Part shown: positions 36,601 through 47,900 of the stretch, piece by piece
How positions within the stretch are numbered: position 1 is the stretch's first letter
Layout of the letters: every line of letters starts with the position of its first letter
DNA from: Brachypodius melanocephalos
Lineage: Eukaryota > Chordata > Aves > Passeriformes > Pycnonotidae
Direction of reading: 5' to 3'
DNA length: 64,000 bases
NCBI GenBank assembly: GCA_013398615.1
Contig: VZSR01000245.1
Span: 1,016,730-1,080,729 of the forward strand
The notes under the pieces: model-generated
What the model saw: the letters and a program-made list of their open reading frames with translations, nothing else
Told to the model about the DNA's origin: nothing
The model's database searches: none
Translations under genes and position numbers: made by a program

Positions 36601-38920
36601 GCTTAAGAAGGGGGAAAGATGGAGAAATTGAGTCCATTTTAAGACACCATAATGAACTGGCTGAAGAGGTGGAAATAGGGCTGATAAAATAATGCCAAAT
36701 TTTCACTTCAGCCAAGTAGAATTCTTTTTTCAGGCTCTATAGGAATTCTCCCCACGAGATTTCAATATTTTAAAAGTTTAAAGTTTTCAGAAGTGAAAAC
36801 CAGGTGATAACTGAAATAAGTTTGGAAATTCCTCTGTGGTTACAACTAGTTTTTCAAGCTGCTCTTCTCTTCAGTGGTCCAGAACTCTTGGTCAGGGCAG
36901 TGCTGCATTTTGGTGTAACAGCAGTAGAGCCCTGTGGCTGTGCCGTCTGCTCCACTGAAACACAGGCTCATACAGACCAGCCAGCAGGCCCAGACTGAGG
37001 TAAAATGCAGCTTCTCCATCATTTTTGCTCTACTACAACATGCAGACACACCAGACATCAGAACTTCCTCTCTTTCCTGCTTCCTCCTTTTGAAACACTC
37101 CACAGGTGAGGAAACATCCTCCTGGTCTCTTTTCGGTCTTCACTTAGAAATCCTTTTCCCTTTCTGTCATAACCCATCCTCAACCATCACCCCCATCTCT
37201 GACCTTCCTGCAGGATTCACTGACCATCAAGCAGCAGGGTTGCTCTTCAGACAGTCAAAGATTAAGTTAAAATTCAAACACTGGGGTTCTGTGCTCCAAG
37301 AGATTCTTTTTGAAAGAGCAATACTGCAGCTCTCTCTCTAAACAAATATTGAAGTTCTTTATAGTTTGAATGGCAGTAGACACAGAAACACACACTCCCC
37401 ACAATTCAATGGAGCCTTTTTATGTTAAATTAAATCAGGGAGAAGGATAGGAAACGAGATGACATTTAACATCAATATTCAGGTTAGAACAATTACTTCA
37501 TAACCAATAAAAAGTATCTGCTGAAATTTGGAAGAAATGCTTAAATACCTAACTGGAAGATTCTTGTCTCAGCTACTAAAGTAATAAACATTCACTTTTA
37601 AAATATTATGACTTTTGGACTTCTCTGCTCAGGCTTCCAGCACAGAAAAAAACAAGACTTTCTAATAAATTTTGGGTACAAATTTCCAAATCCTAATGCT
37701 TTAAAGGAATTTTTGTAAGGTCATCTTTGAAAACGTGATGGAAATAACCAGAGGAACACCTGTCTACTACTATTACTACCACCCTCTGCCCTGATCCTCA
37801 ACTAGGTTTTATTTGCTTTTAATATTCCTGAAGAGAATGTTTTCACCAGTTTGATAAATCCAAAGTACAAAATTTTACCAGATTTTTGGGACTACAGCAG
37901 AATTTAGAGTATGTTCTGTTAGACTCCAGCAAAAGTACTGACAAGGAAGGCAAAAAACCCCTCTGCATGAGTGCTTTAAGGAAACTTGTGACAGTGAACC
38001 CCAGCACAGTACAGAATTTCTACCCTGGAACAAACAACTGCATCACATTGCTACATGTGATTTATGCTTTTAACTGCTGTTTGCAAAGGTGTATAAACTG
38101 TCTAAAGACAGAAATATGTAAAAAATAAACCTGCAGTTATTCAAGGCATGGAAATTAAATGACACTGTATTTACTCAGATTCAGGTGATAGCAGCATCTG
38201 GTTCTTAAATTTAACTAAATGGTGCCTGGAGGCCCTGGAAAAGCTCTGCAGTAACCTAAGTGTTCCAAACACATGAATCTGGCCCTGCAGAGGCCTGCAG
38301 GGAGACCTCCAGCAGTACTACCAGACAGCCATTACAAGAAAATAAAACCAGCTCTTGAACAGCTGTTCCAGTAGGTCTGATTACAGGCTTTACAAATTAC
38401 AAAATTAGCTGGAAAATGTAGGTGTTCCCATGCAACTTCAGCAAGTGGAATAACTGCTAGAAAATGCAGCCTGTTAAACATACAATGAATGCCACTAAAA
38501 AATATCCATGTAACGACATAGTTAAAATATCTACAGTTATAGTGAAAGATTGTCCAGGCAGAATTATTTTCAGTTTGCACATTAAATTTTTTTTGTGCAA
38601 AACCAAAGCATTTAAGGAAACAGAAAAAAATTGTGAGCAATTACAGAAGCATTAGATGAACTTTGATGCAAATAATAAATAAATGCCTAACATACACCTG
38701 CTTTCATATCCTAGCATTTCATATTCTTTAGGAGATAAATAGATTCTTGAACTTTGCAATAAAACAGAGAAGTAGATTACTGGATTTTTAAATACTGAAA
38801 TACTCATTAGTTCCAGTTATCCCTTTAAAAAAATCAAACTGTCACTAAACCATCAAAGATGCATTCCTTTCCCACTTCTGCTACACGAGGCTGAGAATTT
38901 TTCTAAGCATATGAAAACTT
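21700..38920. other. Long non-coding stretch between genes
   Basis: AT-rich with only short chance frames. It contains a three-copy 13-mer (28778-28822), an AAAT run (about 33231-33248) and a TA/CA-rich patch near 22130-22160. I looked for SLC35A3-like and FRRS1-like exons and saw none. Confidence 0.5.
28778..28822. repeat. Short tandem repeat, AGAAGTATTTAAT x3
   Basis: Three exact 13-bp copies, at 28778, 28797 and 28810; the last two are adjacent. Confidence 0.8.
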
Positions 38921-38924
38921 ATCA

Positions 38925-39110
38925 TGATTTTGACGTGCGGGAATGGAGACTTGAGCCGTTCAGAGGCAGCGCAGCGAGTGTAGCAATGAGAAATGTGGAG
39001 CCCTGAAGGGAGCGCGGGGGAGCTGAACGGCCCGGCCCAGCCAGGGCAGGAGACGGCAGCGCCACAGGGGCCAACCAGCGCCACCCTCTGCTGCCAGGCT
39101 GGAAACGTTA
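38925..39110. promoter_or_regulatory. Small GC/CpG-rich patch with CTCF-like motif
   Basis: A roughly 180-bp GC-rich island in AT-rich sequence with several CpGs. It contains GGCAGCAGAGGGTGGCGC on the minus strand (about 39080-39100), similar to but not a perfect CTCF core. It may be regulatory; no gene start was identified. Confidence 0.3.
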
Positions 39111-39149
39111 ATTTTAATCTATAATAAACAGCTGCACTATTCTTACCCC

Positions 39150-40700
39150 GAGTTCTCCTTAGGTATAATACTACAACATGTCTTGGCAACACAACCTACT
39201 ATTGCCCTCCAACGACTGCTCTTGCTACGACACTGTCATCTCATCATTTGGCTGCTCTTCAGAGTATTACACAAGCAGCTGTGAGCCTTACTCCTGCATT
39301 TGGAACCGATTTCTCATCGCTTATGAAAACAGGTACCCCTCTCCAGGTCTAGGCTATATCTAGACAATAATAGCAATTACAAAGAAATTTAAAAAGCAGC
39401 TCCTGAATGTATTCCACAAAAGAACAGATTGTCCATTTTGTAGAAACCTTTTCCTTGAGATGTCACTTGCAAGAATTGATCTTTTAGCTTTCTCAAATTA
39501 TGTGGTCATGACTCTAAAAATCACCTTAAAAAGAAGGCATCCAACAATTATTCAGTCCTACTCTAGAGCATCATGCTTTAAAATAATTGTGCTTATAAGT
39601 CTGTAAATCATGTGACTGCAAATATTTTCCTTCAGAACAGAATGGAAGACATCTTCTTATGTTTCTCACCACCACAAAAAATTAAGCTCCAGTTTATTTG
39701 CCAGTTCGAACTCGGAAATACAGAACTCAACAAGAAACTTACTTCCATTAGTACCTGGAGTCCACATCATCCAACTTAAGACCTTTGCCAGGCTGCAGCA
39801 TAATTCTCTTCTTCCATGGCCAGCTTTCATTCTCATTGCAAAAAGGCACCATATGAAGAATAGTCTCTCTGTCTGAACTGAGATATTGCTGTGGCACACA
39901 AAGTGAAGAGAAGTGCTCATGGATCTCACAGATGACATCGGTTTATATGAATTGAGATGAACAAATTTATTATTTGTCAAGTTTATTATAGTCAGTGGTA
40001 CTGAACTTTGTGTAATATGATGAGATTATTTCACAGGATGAACAGCCACCTGTGGCTGAAAGGTTGCAAACAGAACACACACACGACAGAGATTAAGATT
40101 TCCAAAAGAAGCAGATTCGGAGAGGCAATTCACAATGAGACAATTGTGCCACAGGCCCATGGGCCTTGACAAGTGATTACAGAATACACAAGAGCCCAGA
40201 ACAGCACAGATGGCCCAGACTGCCACTTGACTAGCCACAGTCTGCTTTCTGTATTATTCTCAGGTTCCCTTTTGTGTCATCATACATTAATTCTACTTCA
40301 GAATCAGACCCTGTAAAGAACAGCTATTGCTAAAACAATTAATAGTCAACTTTGTGCCTTGTTCAGCTGCTCGTGCCCTGAAATCAACACTCTCCATTAA
40401 AAATGGCCATTGATCCACTTGGTCACCTGCGCTTTGGTGCAAAATTCAGAACTGGGAAGCCTCTGTTTTAATTTAGTCAGTAACTTCTGAGAAACACCAA
40501 ATGCACAGGCAAATCTTGTAGAATGTGAATAGAGCCGACCTCTCCGTCGTACCGCTACATTAAAACAACAGGTGTACAAGCCCCCAAGTTTGCACAAACC
40601 TCCAGATGCTCGTAGGTAAGTACATTTTCCTTGTTACTGATTCCAGGCACATTCAAAAAGGAGAACAAGCTGTCAGTTGTGGCAGGTTTCACCAGTTTTC
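39150..40700. other. Non-coding stretch between the two CpG-rich patches
   Basis: No coding exon supported. A strong plus-strand donor consensus (CGTAG|GTAAGT at 40616) could end a non-coding exon. Confidence 0.4.
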
Positions 40701-40714
40701 CTGAGGGGTGTGAG

Positions 40715-41060
40715 GCTGAGCCGTCCGCACAGCGGACGATGTGCACAGACCGCTCCTGAGGCGCCGGCGGGCGCACAGGCCGCACCCCGCCCGCCCCGCC
40801 GCTGAGGGGGCCCCCGAGGAGCTGTCCCGCCCGTCCCGCCGCTGAGGGGCTCCGGCAGCCCCGGGCCCTTGAGGCGCTGTCCCGCCCGTCCCACCGCTGA
40901 GGGGCTCCGGCAGCCTCGGCTGGGCTCAGCCCAGGGGCCGCGGTCCCGCCTGGCCCTCGCCGCAGCCGCCCGGGAGGGGGAAACCCTCTCTGGAGATCAG
41001 ATTAGCGGGCTCTTGAGGGGTCCTGCCTCACCTCACACGGCAATCCGGGCAGAGCTCCAG
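40715..41060. promoter_or_regulatory. CpG island, probable promoter
   Basis: About 350 bp, very GC-rich and dense in CpG (for example ccgtccgcacagcggacgat, gcgccggcgggcgcac), unlike everything else in the window. It lies downstream of the AGL 3' end and upstream of the Reeler gene. It may start the Reeler transcript through a long first intron, a plus-strand transcript, or a non-coding RNA; orientation is unresolved. Confidence 0.7.
40821..40915. repeat. 55-bp-period tandem repeat inside the CpG island
   Basis: Two 40-bp copies (40821-40860 and 40876-40915) differ at one base and are separated by 15 bp. A diverged partial copy precedes them (about 40780-40810). Confidence 0.85.
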
Positions 41061-41850
41061 TGTCCTGACAGCAGGCGCTTCTCCAAATGCCATCTGCAAA
41101 CGCCAGAGGAGCTTTCAAGAGAAACCTGCCACCACCACTAACATTTCATCCATCTATTACTGGACTGAACTGCTTGAGCTGCCATGAGGGCTGATGCGGC
41201 AGCTCTGACCTCACCAACTCCCGCCAACAACTCAGTGACTTGGCACTTCTGCACTTCCTTACCCATTTTTCAATAGAATGTTTATCAATATAAACATATA
41301 CAAGTGAATAATAAACTACTTCATAAAGAAAATGCTTGAATAGAGAATTAGAAAAAAATCCAGTTTTTATAAAGCATGGACTGAAATGGGGACATTGCAA
41401 AACATACTCATTATACCAGGCACCTGCGCCTCTGCGAATTCAATTTCACAAAGCAGGCCTGAAAAGTGAAAATGCCTTCTCTATAGTGATAGAAATTTTA
41501 CTCCAAAAGTAAATCACTGTATCACATTGGGTTATCTGTAAATCAGTTAATCAAGACTTGTTTTGGTTGAATTTGCAATACTATCACCTAAATTATAGAA
41601 ACATTCATAGCAGAATGTCTGCTAGCCCAAACCCATTCAAACTCAGCTAAGACAGCTGACATTGCCACCAACATAAGCTCAAGTTTATCCTTTTTTCATA
41701 ATAACCTGTTGTTTTTGTAATAAGTGTTATTAGCACTTTAACATTTAACCTGAGGAGTTAACAATCTCTCCCCTGTACATAAAATTGCAAGAAGTGAACA
41801 CTGGCTCCAAAGTTTGACTTTAAAAAAAAAAAAAAAACAACCAAAAAACA
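41061..41850. other. Intergenic stretch downstream of AGL
   Basis: Nothing coding recognised. It includes a 16-bp A run starting at about 41822, which on the minus strand is the U-rich element beyond the AGL poly(A) signal. Confidence 0.5.
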
Positions 41851-41886
41851 CAAGGAAAGGTTAACTCTGAATTAAATAGTTTTATT
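41851..41886 (-). terminator. AGL: Probable AGL poly(A) signal and cleavage zone
   Basis: AATAAA on the minus strand at 41886-41881. On the downstream side there is a GU/U-rich tract (TGTTTTTTGGTTGTTT and a T run, about 41850-41822). Cleavage is expected near 41860. Confidence 0.6.
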
Positions 41887-44800
41887 TTGTGCATTTCAGA
41901 AAGGAATAATGACATTCTTTAAAATCAGTTGTTGCTGTGATAGACAGACACGTAAAGCTCATGTTTCCATTTTACATTACAACATGCAGTGTGAGAATGA
42001 TACATTAGTTTACTTGAATTCTCAAGTTAATCATCTTTGAATAAATCAAGAGCTATTAACTGTGTGAACATTCATAACAGTTAAAATTATTTCAGTTGGG
42101 AGGAAAAATAATTAATAGAATATAGATCAAGAAGCACCAACTGGAACACAATGGATACACAGTTCTTAGTGAGTTATTTACTTTATTTCTATTTTACCAA
42201 TTATAAGTTTGCATTACTAGAAGTTTTTGATTGCAAAATATAAACGATAATGCTACAGCTCAGCATCAGTCAATATAAGTCAGCTATTTTTAGGGGATAA
42301 TGACTTGATCTATATGGATATCAGCTCATTTCATGTTAGATTTAACTTTTTTTTTTCCTTCTTAATTTTTAAACTGTCTGGCTTGACAAAGTGTTGAGTA
42401 GCTTTTTGAGGAAAAAATAAAGAAACACCCCAAAACCAATAAACCACCACCCCCCAATAAAGTTAATAACCTTAAATCTTACTTTTATTGCTACTTAACA
42501 GCAAAGTCAACCAATATATATTTTTTCCCTATTTAAAGTAATTATCACTAAAACTATGCTCAACTAATCAGTGCAGAAGCAACATTACCAATGGGCATGT
42601 TTAGAAGTTTCGTAACATATGTATTTTTGTGTACACAGTGGTGATTTATCTTTAAAATTTTACTATTAAATTAGAAAAAAAACCCTAGCAGTGACAAATA
42701 TGCAGTCTCTATCAGCAGTGCAGGTTGCAAAACTGGAAAGCAATCTGTACATAGCATAGGAAGGTTTTGATGATAATTTACTCATGTTTTTTTTCCCAAC
42801 ACTTAAAGAGTGTTATGGCCAATGAATATAATTTTGACACCTGGTGGAAATCTTCAACAGTCATAGCTCTTAAGCTTGAATTTCAAAATGTTTCCATGAA
42901 GTAAGAACAAATCTTTTTTCCTGCCATTTTGTTCCTGTTTTCTAAGTCACAGGAGCCATAAAACATACCTTGAAACAATAAACAAGAAAAAAGTATCCAG
43001 GAAAACAGTAAAGTTAGTGAAACAGTAGGACATAAACCTCAATATAATTATCAAGAATTTTGGAACGTTCAGTGCGGTATGAAAAATACTTTCTATGCCT
43101 CTTGCACATTAAAAAAATAATCTGTAGCTGACATTTCAGTAACATTTTTGATCAAATGACATTTCTTATGCATTGTGTTGAGAAAATAAAAAATTCCCAA
43201 CCCATGTACTGCAGCTCAAAAGTTCAGGTACAATACAGACATTACCTATCCCTAAGGACTGAACACTTCAGCAAGGGAGTTAAAATCCTTATTAACCTTT
43301 CAAACAAATAGTAAATGAGTATAGCCACTTCTTACAGTTCATCTCTTGAACCTGTTAACCTGCCCTTACAGTATCTACCTGAAATACATCTCCCTGAACA
43401 AGACAGCATGTGTGCACTGTAGTTCAGACAGAATACAGAAACTTTAAAATATAGACACAATAAAATCTTGAGCTATGTGTTTTAGTGCATTATGATTACA
43501 TCCTGTATTTGTTTTTTCAGCATATGTTGTCTGACATAAGAAATAGTGCTTTTGCTTTTCTGCCTTGTGATGTGGGAAGTGTTCTCAATCTCACTCTCTG
43601 CCTGTTTATTGCACTAAGATGGAAAAATTGTATGAAGAGTTGAGAACTATCAACTGCTCTCCTCTCAGTTTGTGAACCCTGAACTTAATAAGGACATGCA
43701 GGTATCCAAACATGAAAAAACATGTTTTGCATCATGCTCACTGGATTTGTTCCCAAAGGACACCACACAGAGGTAGCATGCTTATCGTTACTGGTGCAAT
43801 TCCAAAAGGCCCGAAAGCCTCGTATTCTCCTCTCTTATAGAAGGCTACTATGTCTTTCCATTGTGTTAAGCATTTCCACCTGATTAATAGGGCTAGGATC
43901 TTCCCAAGAAATAAGGGCTCAGGTGACCCTATCTCTCCATCAAATTATTAATAAGCAGTTAAGCACATTGGCCTTCCCTAACATATAGGCTGTGCATTGT
44001 ATGCACACTTCCTATGAATTAACCATGGTGAAAACCAGATAGAAATGAAAAAACAGGTTTGCTATATGGCTCATGGTATTTAAATAAATCTAAAGACAGA
44101 TTAATATTGGATGTTACCTCATTATTGCTTGAGTTAACTCTCAAACTAAAGTTTTCAAAAGTTTATATATAACTTCAAAATTTGATTTATTACAGTATTC
44201 ATACACTTTATTTCTGTGGTTGCTTAGTGGAGTGTTCAATTGAACACATACAAAAACATCTCCATTATACAGTTCAATGGAGAGATAACATATTATGCCT
44301 TCATTAATGCATGGTGCTAGAGCACAAAGCATACCAAACTCAGAAAGCTAGAGGTTAGTCTACTCCCCCTTAAGCATGCATTTGCAAAAACATCCATTTA
44401 CTCTTTAAGGGACAAAGAAAAAAAAACAGAGCTGTGCTACTTATTTTTAGCTCACGAAGGAGCAAACTTACTTCGTTACATTAAGGTTTTGTTTTGAAAA
44501 AGCTAAAAAACAAAGCTACTTAAAATTAAGTTTGTGCATATTCTTTAAATTCCTCCTTACTAGAAGTTTCTGCATCAAGTGTGCACTGCAGTTTTATTTT
44601 ATCGTCATGCCCTGATTTTCAAAACACCTAAGCCCCACACAGTTGTAGGGCACAGAAGCTGCTGGCATTCAGCATCTCTGAAAGTCAGGACACAGCTTAA
44701 GTGATTGTGCAGAACAGCTAATTTCCCTTGCAGTGTAAGCCATGTATTCATTTATGCCCAATAGTAAGACCACAGAAGTTTCATCAAATCAATCAAACTT
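41860..44800 (-). other. AGL: AGL 3' untranslated region
   Basis: About 2.9 kb of AT-rich sequence from the AGL stop to a probable poly(A) site. It has no competing exons. Its length is similar to the long AGL 3'UTR of mammals as I recall it. Confidence 0.65.
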
Positions 44801-44918
44801 TTACAAGTCATAAAGAATTTCAAGGATAACACCAATAGACCAGGCCTGAGTTTCACAGCTAAAAGGACAATACTGCCCATTCTCATTGGTTAGTTCTGGA
44901 AGACCTTTCCAGGATGAT
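44801..44918 (-). CDS. AGL: AGL last coding exon
   Basis: 118 nt including TAA; SSWKGLPELTNENGQYCPFS then CETQAWSIGVILEILYDL-stop, the conserved AGL C-terminus. Confidence 0.97.
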
Positions 44919-47900
44919 CTGATAAAAGAAAACACAAGAGAGTATTGTTGTTAAATTATAGACTGAAATAAAAAGAACATTTCATTTCAAAGCCTTTTGG
45001 AAGATAAGCTCAGTAGGAAACTGAAAAGCTTGACTAAAGGTCTGCACTCCTACAAGCACAGTACATCCTTTAATAATTGAGATCTAATTTTTTTTCACCT
45101 GCAGTTGTTAATTGTAGTGGAAGTGTCTCTTCTTGAAAGCAGACTCTGCTACTAATAATAACTAAACTTACACAACTAGTGTGCTGCTCCTCTTTCTCAT
45201 TCTGGTAGTTTTGCATTTGGAAGATGACATAATGGTATTCAAACTACACTTGAAATTGATTATGGTGCTAAAAAGTGACAAGGGCTGGAAGACAGCATGA
45301 TTACCTAAGCCTTCTTTTCCTCTTAGGAACAAACCCCCCCACAAACTAGCACACTTACAAAAATACAAGTAAAGCCTGTTGCTACATTAATTAGTCTGTA
45401 CAGAAACAAAGTATCAAAGTAGAATTTAAGAAAATAAGTACACTAATAAGACAGAAAAAAGCAAAGTGTTACCAAACTCTAGGTTATTTCTGATACTACC
45501 AAACAAGAGACTTGGTCAAGACATTTTGCACGTAATGCAAAATGTTGCTTTGCAAATTCTTTTTTCTTCCTTGTGGGGTCAGACAAACTCTTTTGTCATG
45601 AGTCCTGAATTATTCTTTTGGGTACAAATAAATACAATTTTCATGTGCTGCAGAACAGACTATATGGAAGAGATATCAAGGGCAAGGTGTTTTGTTTATT
45701 TTAGTATGTCTCAAATCCTTATTAAGTAAAACAGATGGCAAAAATAGGAAAAATAATATGTGGGTTTGGTGGTTTGTTTGAGGGAAAACTCAGAATGCAA
45801 GTTCCTTAGACAATGAAAGTTATTAGTATGACAGCTTCAGAATCTTAATTTCCTCACTCAGAACACAACAAATCCTAATATTACTTTGCATCATTTTATC
45901 TGCTGCAATTTTAACCTGTCACTACTTGCCCTTTAACTATCATGTTTTACAAAGTTTGTTTTAAAGTACTTTGATTTTTTTAACAAAACAACTCACTGAC
46001 TTTTTCTGAAACTGATTTCTTGTATTAAATAAGATCCTAATTTTTACATATGGTTTATTTGCAGTCTTTGCATGGAATTCTGCAGTCTGTAAAAGGCACT
46101 AGATCTCACTTGTATTTGAAACCTGACTTGAGATCTGCAATTTCACATATAGCAGTCAACTTCCTATCTAGAAGAGATCCTGTTTATACAGTAGATCTCC
46201 ACTCTTACATGCGATTGGATGGTGGATACCGCTAGCTTGGTATTTTGAATATTCTGAATCCATAAGGTTGTTACCTTACCTTTCAAGATGAACATAGTGG
46301 CGAGAAAGGACATTCTTAATCATAACTACAGTTTTTGCATATATCTCTGGACCAATCAATCTAGAGAAATACAGTTTGGCACGAAGAAAATATCCAATTG
46401 GCCACAGCCATTCCTAAACAAAGAATGCAAAGAGATGATTATCAAAGCAGTTGATTTGAAAAGATGACTACACTTTTTCTAAAATTAAAGGAAGCAGCTC
46501 TTACAGGTCCTTGGTGATAGTTAAACCCTCTGGATACATTGTAGTTGTCATTGTCAAGAGCATTATCATAGACTCCACAGTACACCATATCGCTGCAAGA
46601 AACAAGAAATGTATTATGCAAACAAAGTCTTCATTAAAAATGATACACAGAAAAGGAAAACAGAAATTATCCAAAAAACTTGTCCTTTACATTTATTGAT
46701 GGTTAAACTAGGGAGGTCTCCACCAGGTTCTGTACTTTACATGACAGTGGAATCTCAAACGAAGTTTAAATTTGTAGGAAAATGGTCAACTTCTTGAAAG
46801 GACTTAAGAGTCATAATTTTACCCTTTTACTCAAACTGTAATGCTCTACACTCTATCAAACACTGCATGTCCCAAGACACAAATTCAACAACTTTGGTAT
46901 GATACCAAATTTGACTCGCTTACTGTGAGGCATCCAAAACCACCTATATAAAGAAATCAATTGTATGGACTTCCAGAACAGCAAAACAATTGTTCTGGAA
47001 GTACTTCCTGCAGCCTTATTTCATTGGTATAAATGAAGATTTCACACCATCATGATCACCCCCTGCCCTACATCAAATAATTCCTACTGTCGTGTTAATT
47101 GTCTTTAGGAATTACTGCTTGACTTTATGTCTACTGTACTTACTCTGGGTCTAAGGTTTTCATGCCTAATGGACCAAGAAGCTTTTCTTCTGCTATCTGC
47201 AGAGCTTTCCAAGCTCTCTCAGGTGTAAACAACTCAGGGGCCTAATAAAATAATAAAGTTTTAATGAATGATCTCTGTGCATATACATACATAAGGCTGT
47301 GTATACAAATGCAGAAGACAACAAAAAGCCTGAGTTTTGCATTACTGAATCACCTTCTGGAACCTGAAAGTCAGAGTAAGAAAAAAAACAGAAGGTATCC
47401 AGTGCTTTTTTTCAATTTTGATTTTATTTTATATACCCTTGCCAAATATTATTACTGAAGCTCTTTACAAATCCATTGAAGACAAAGAATCCATCCTTTT
47501 TAGCCAATTTCATGGGAAAAGCAGCCTCCCGAACCTAGCCATAAAAGATATTCTGAATACAGTGAACACAGCAAATTGGCAAGTCCTCTCTTGATACATT
47601 TTTAGGAGATAGTCCAAGATAGATGAATATTAAAAGCATGAGAAAAAAGCAGCTTTCAAAACGTTATTCCAAGCAATGCATGTTCATGACAGAATGCCAT
47701 GCAGATGGACCCTAAATTTTTCTCTGTAACTAAACTAAGCTTGCATTTAAGTGCAAAGCCCTCCTCCCACTTACCACAACCATTGCTATTGTAAAATTTG
47801 GCCTGAGTTGGTAATCACACCATGGACTTGAAGCTCCATAGCTGTCCTTATAAATTCCACGTTTGTGTACAAGATCTGGGTGTTTTTCATTAGGATCTGC

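Noticed and set aside
36934..37341. 135-codon plus-strand frame
   Set aside because: No domain, no splice context and AT-rich surroundings; consistent with chance.
38881..39192. 103-codon minus-strand frame through the GC-rich patch
   Set aside because: Low stop density is explained by GC content; there are no recognisable domains.
39178..39363. 61-codon Cys/Tyr/Ser-rich plus-strand frame (MSWQHNLLLPSNDCSCYD)
   Set aside because: It looks slightly keratin-like but has no known motif, no neighbours of that kind and no clear exon structure; probably chance.
13213..41000. Search for SLC35A3 exons expected 3' of AGL
   Set aside because: No nucleotide-sugar transporter segments were seen on either strand by eye.
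40673..41141. Overlapping Ala/Gly/Pro/Arg-rich frames in the CpG island
   Set aside because: Typical of CpG islands and partly generated by the tandem repeat; not supported as protein.
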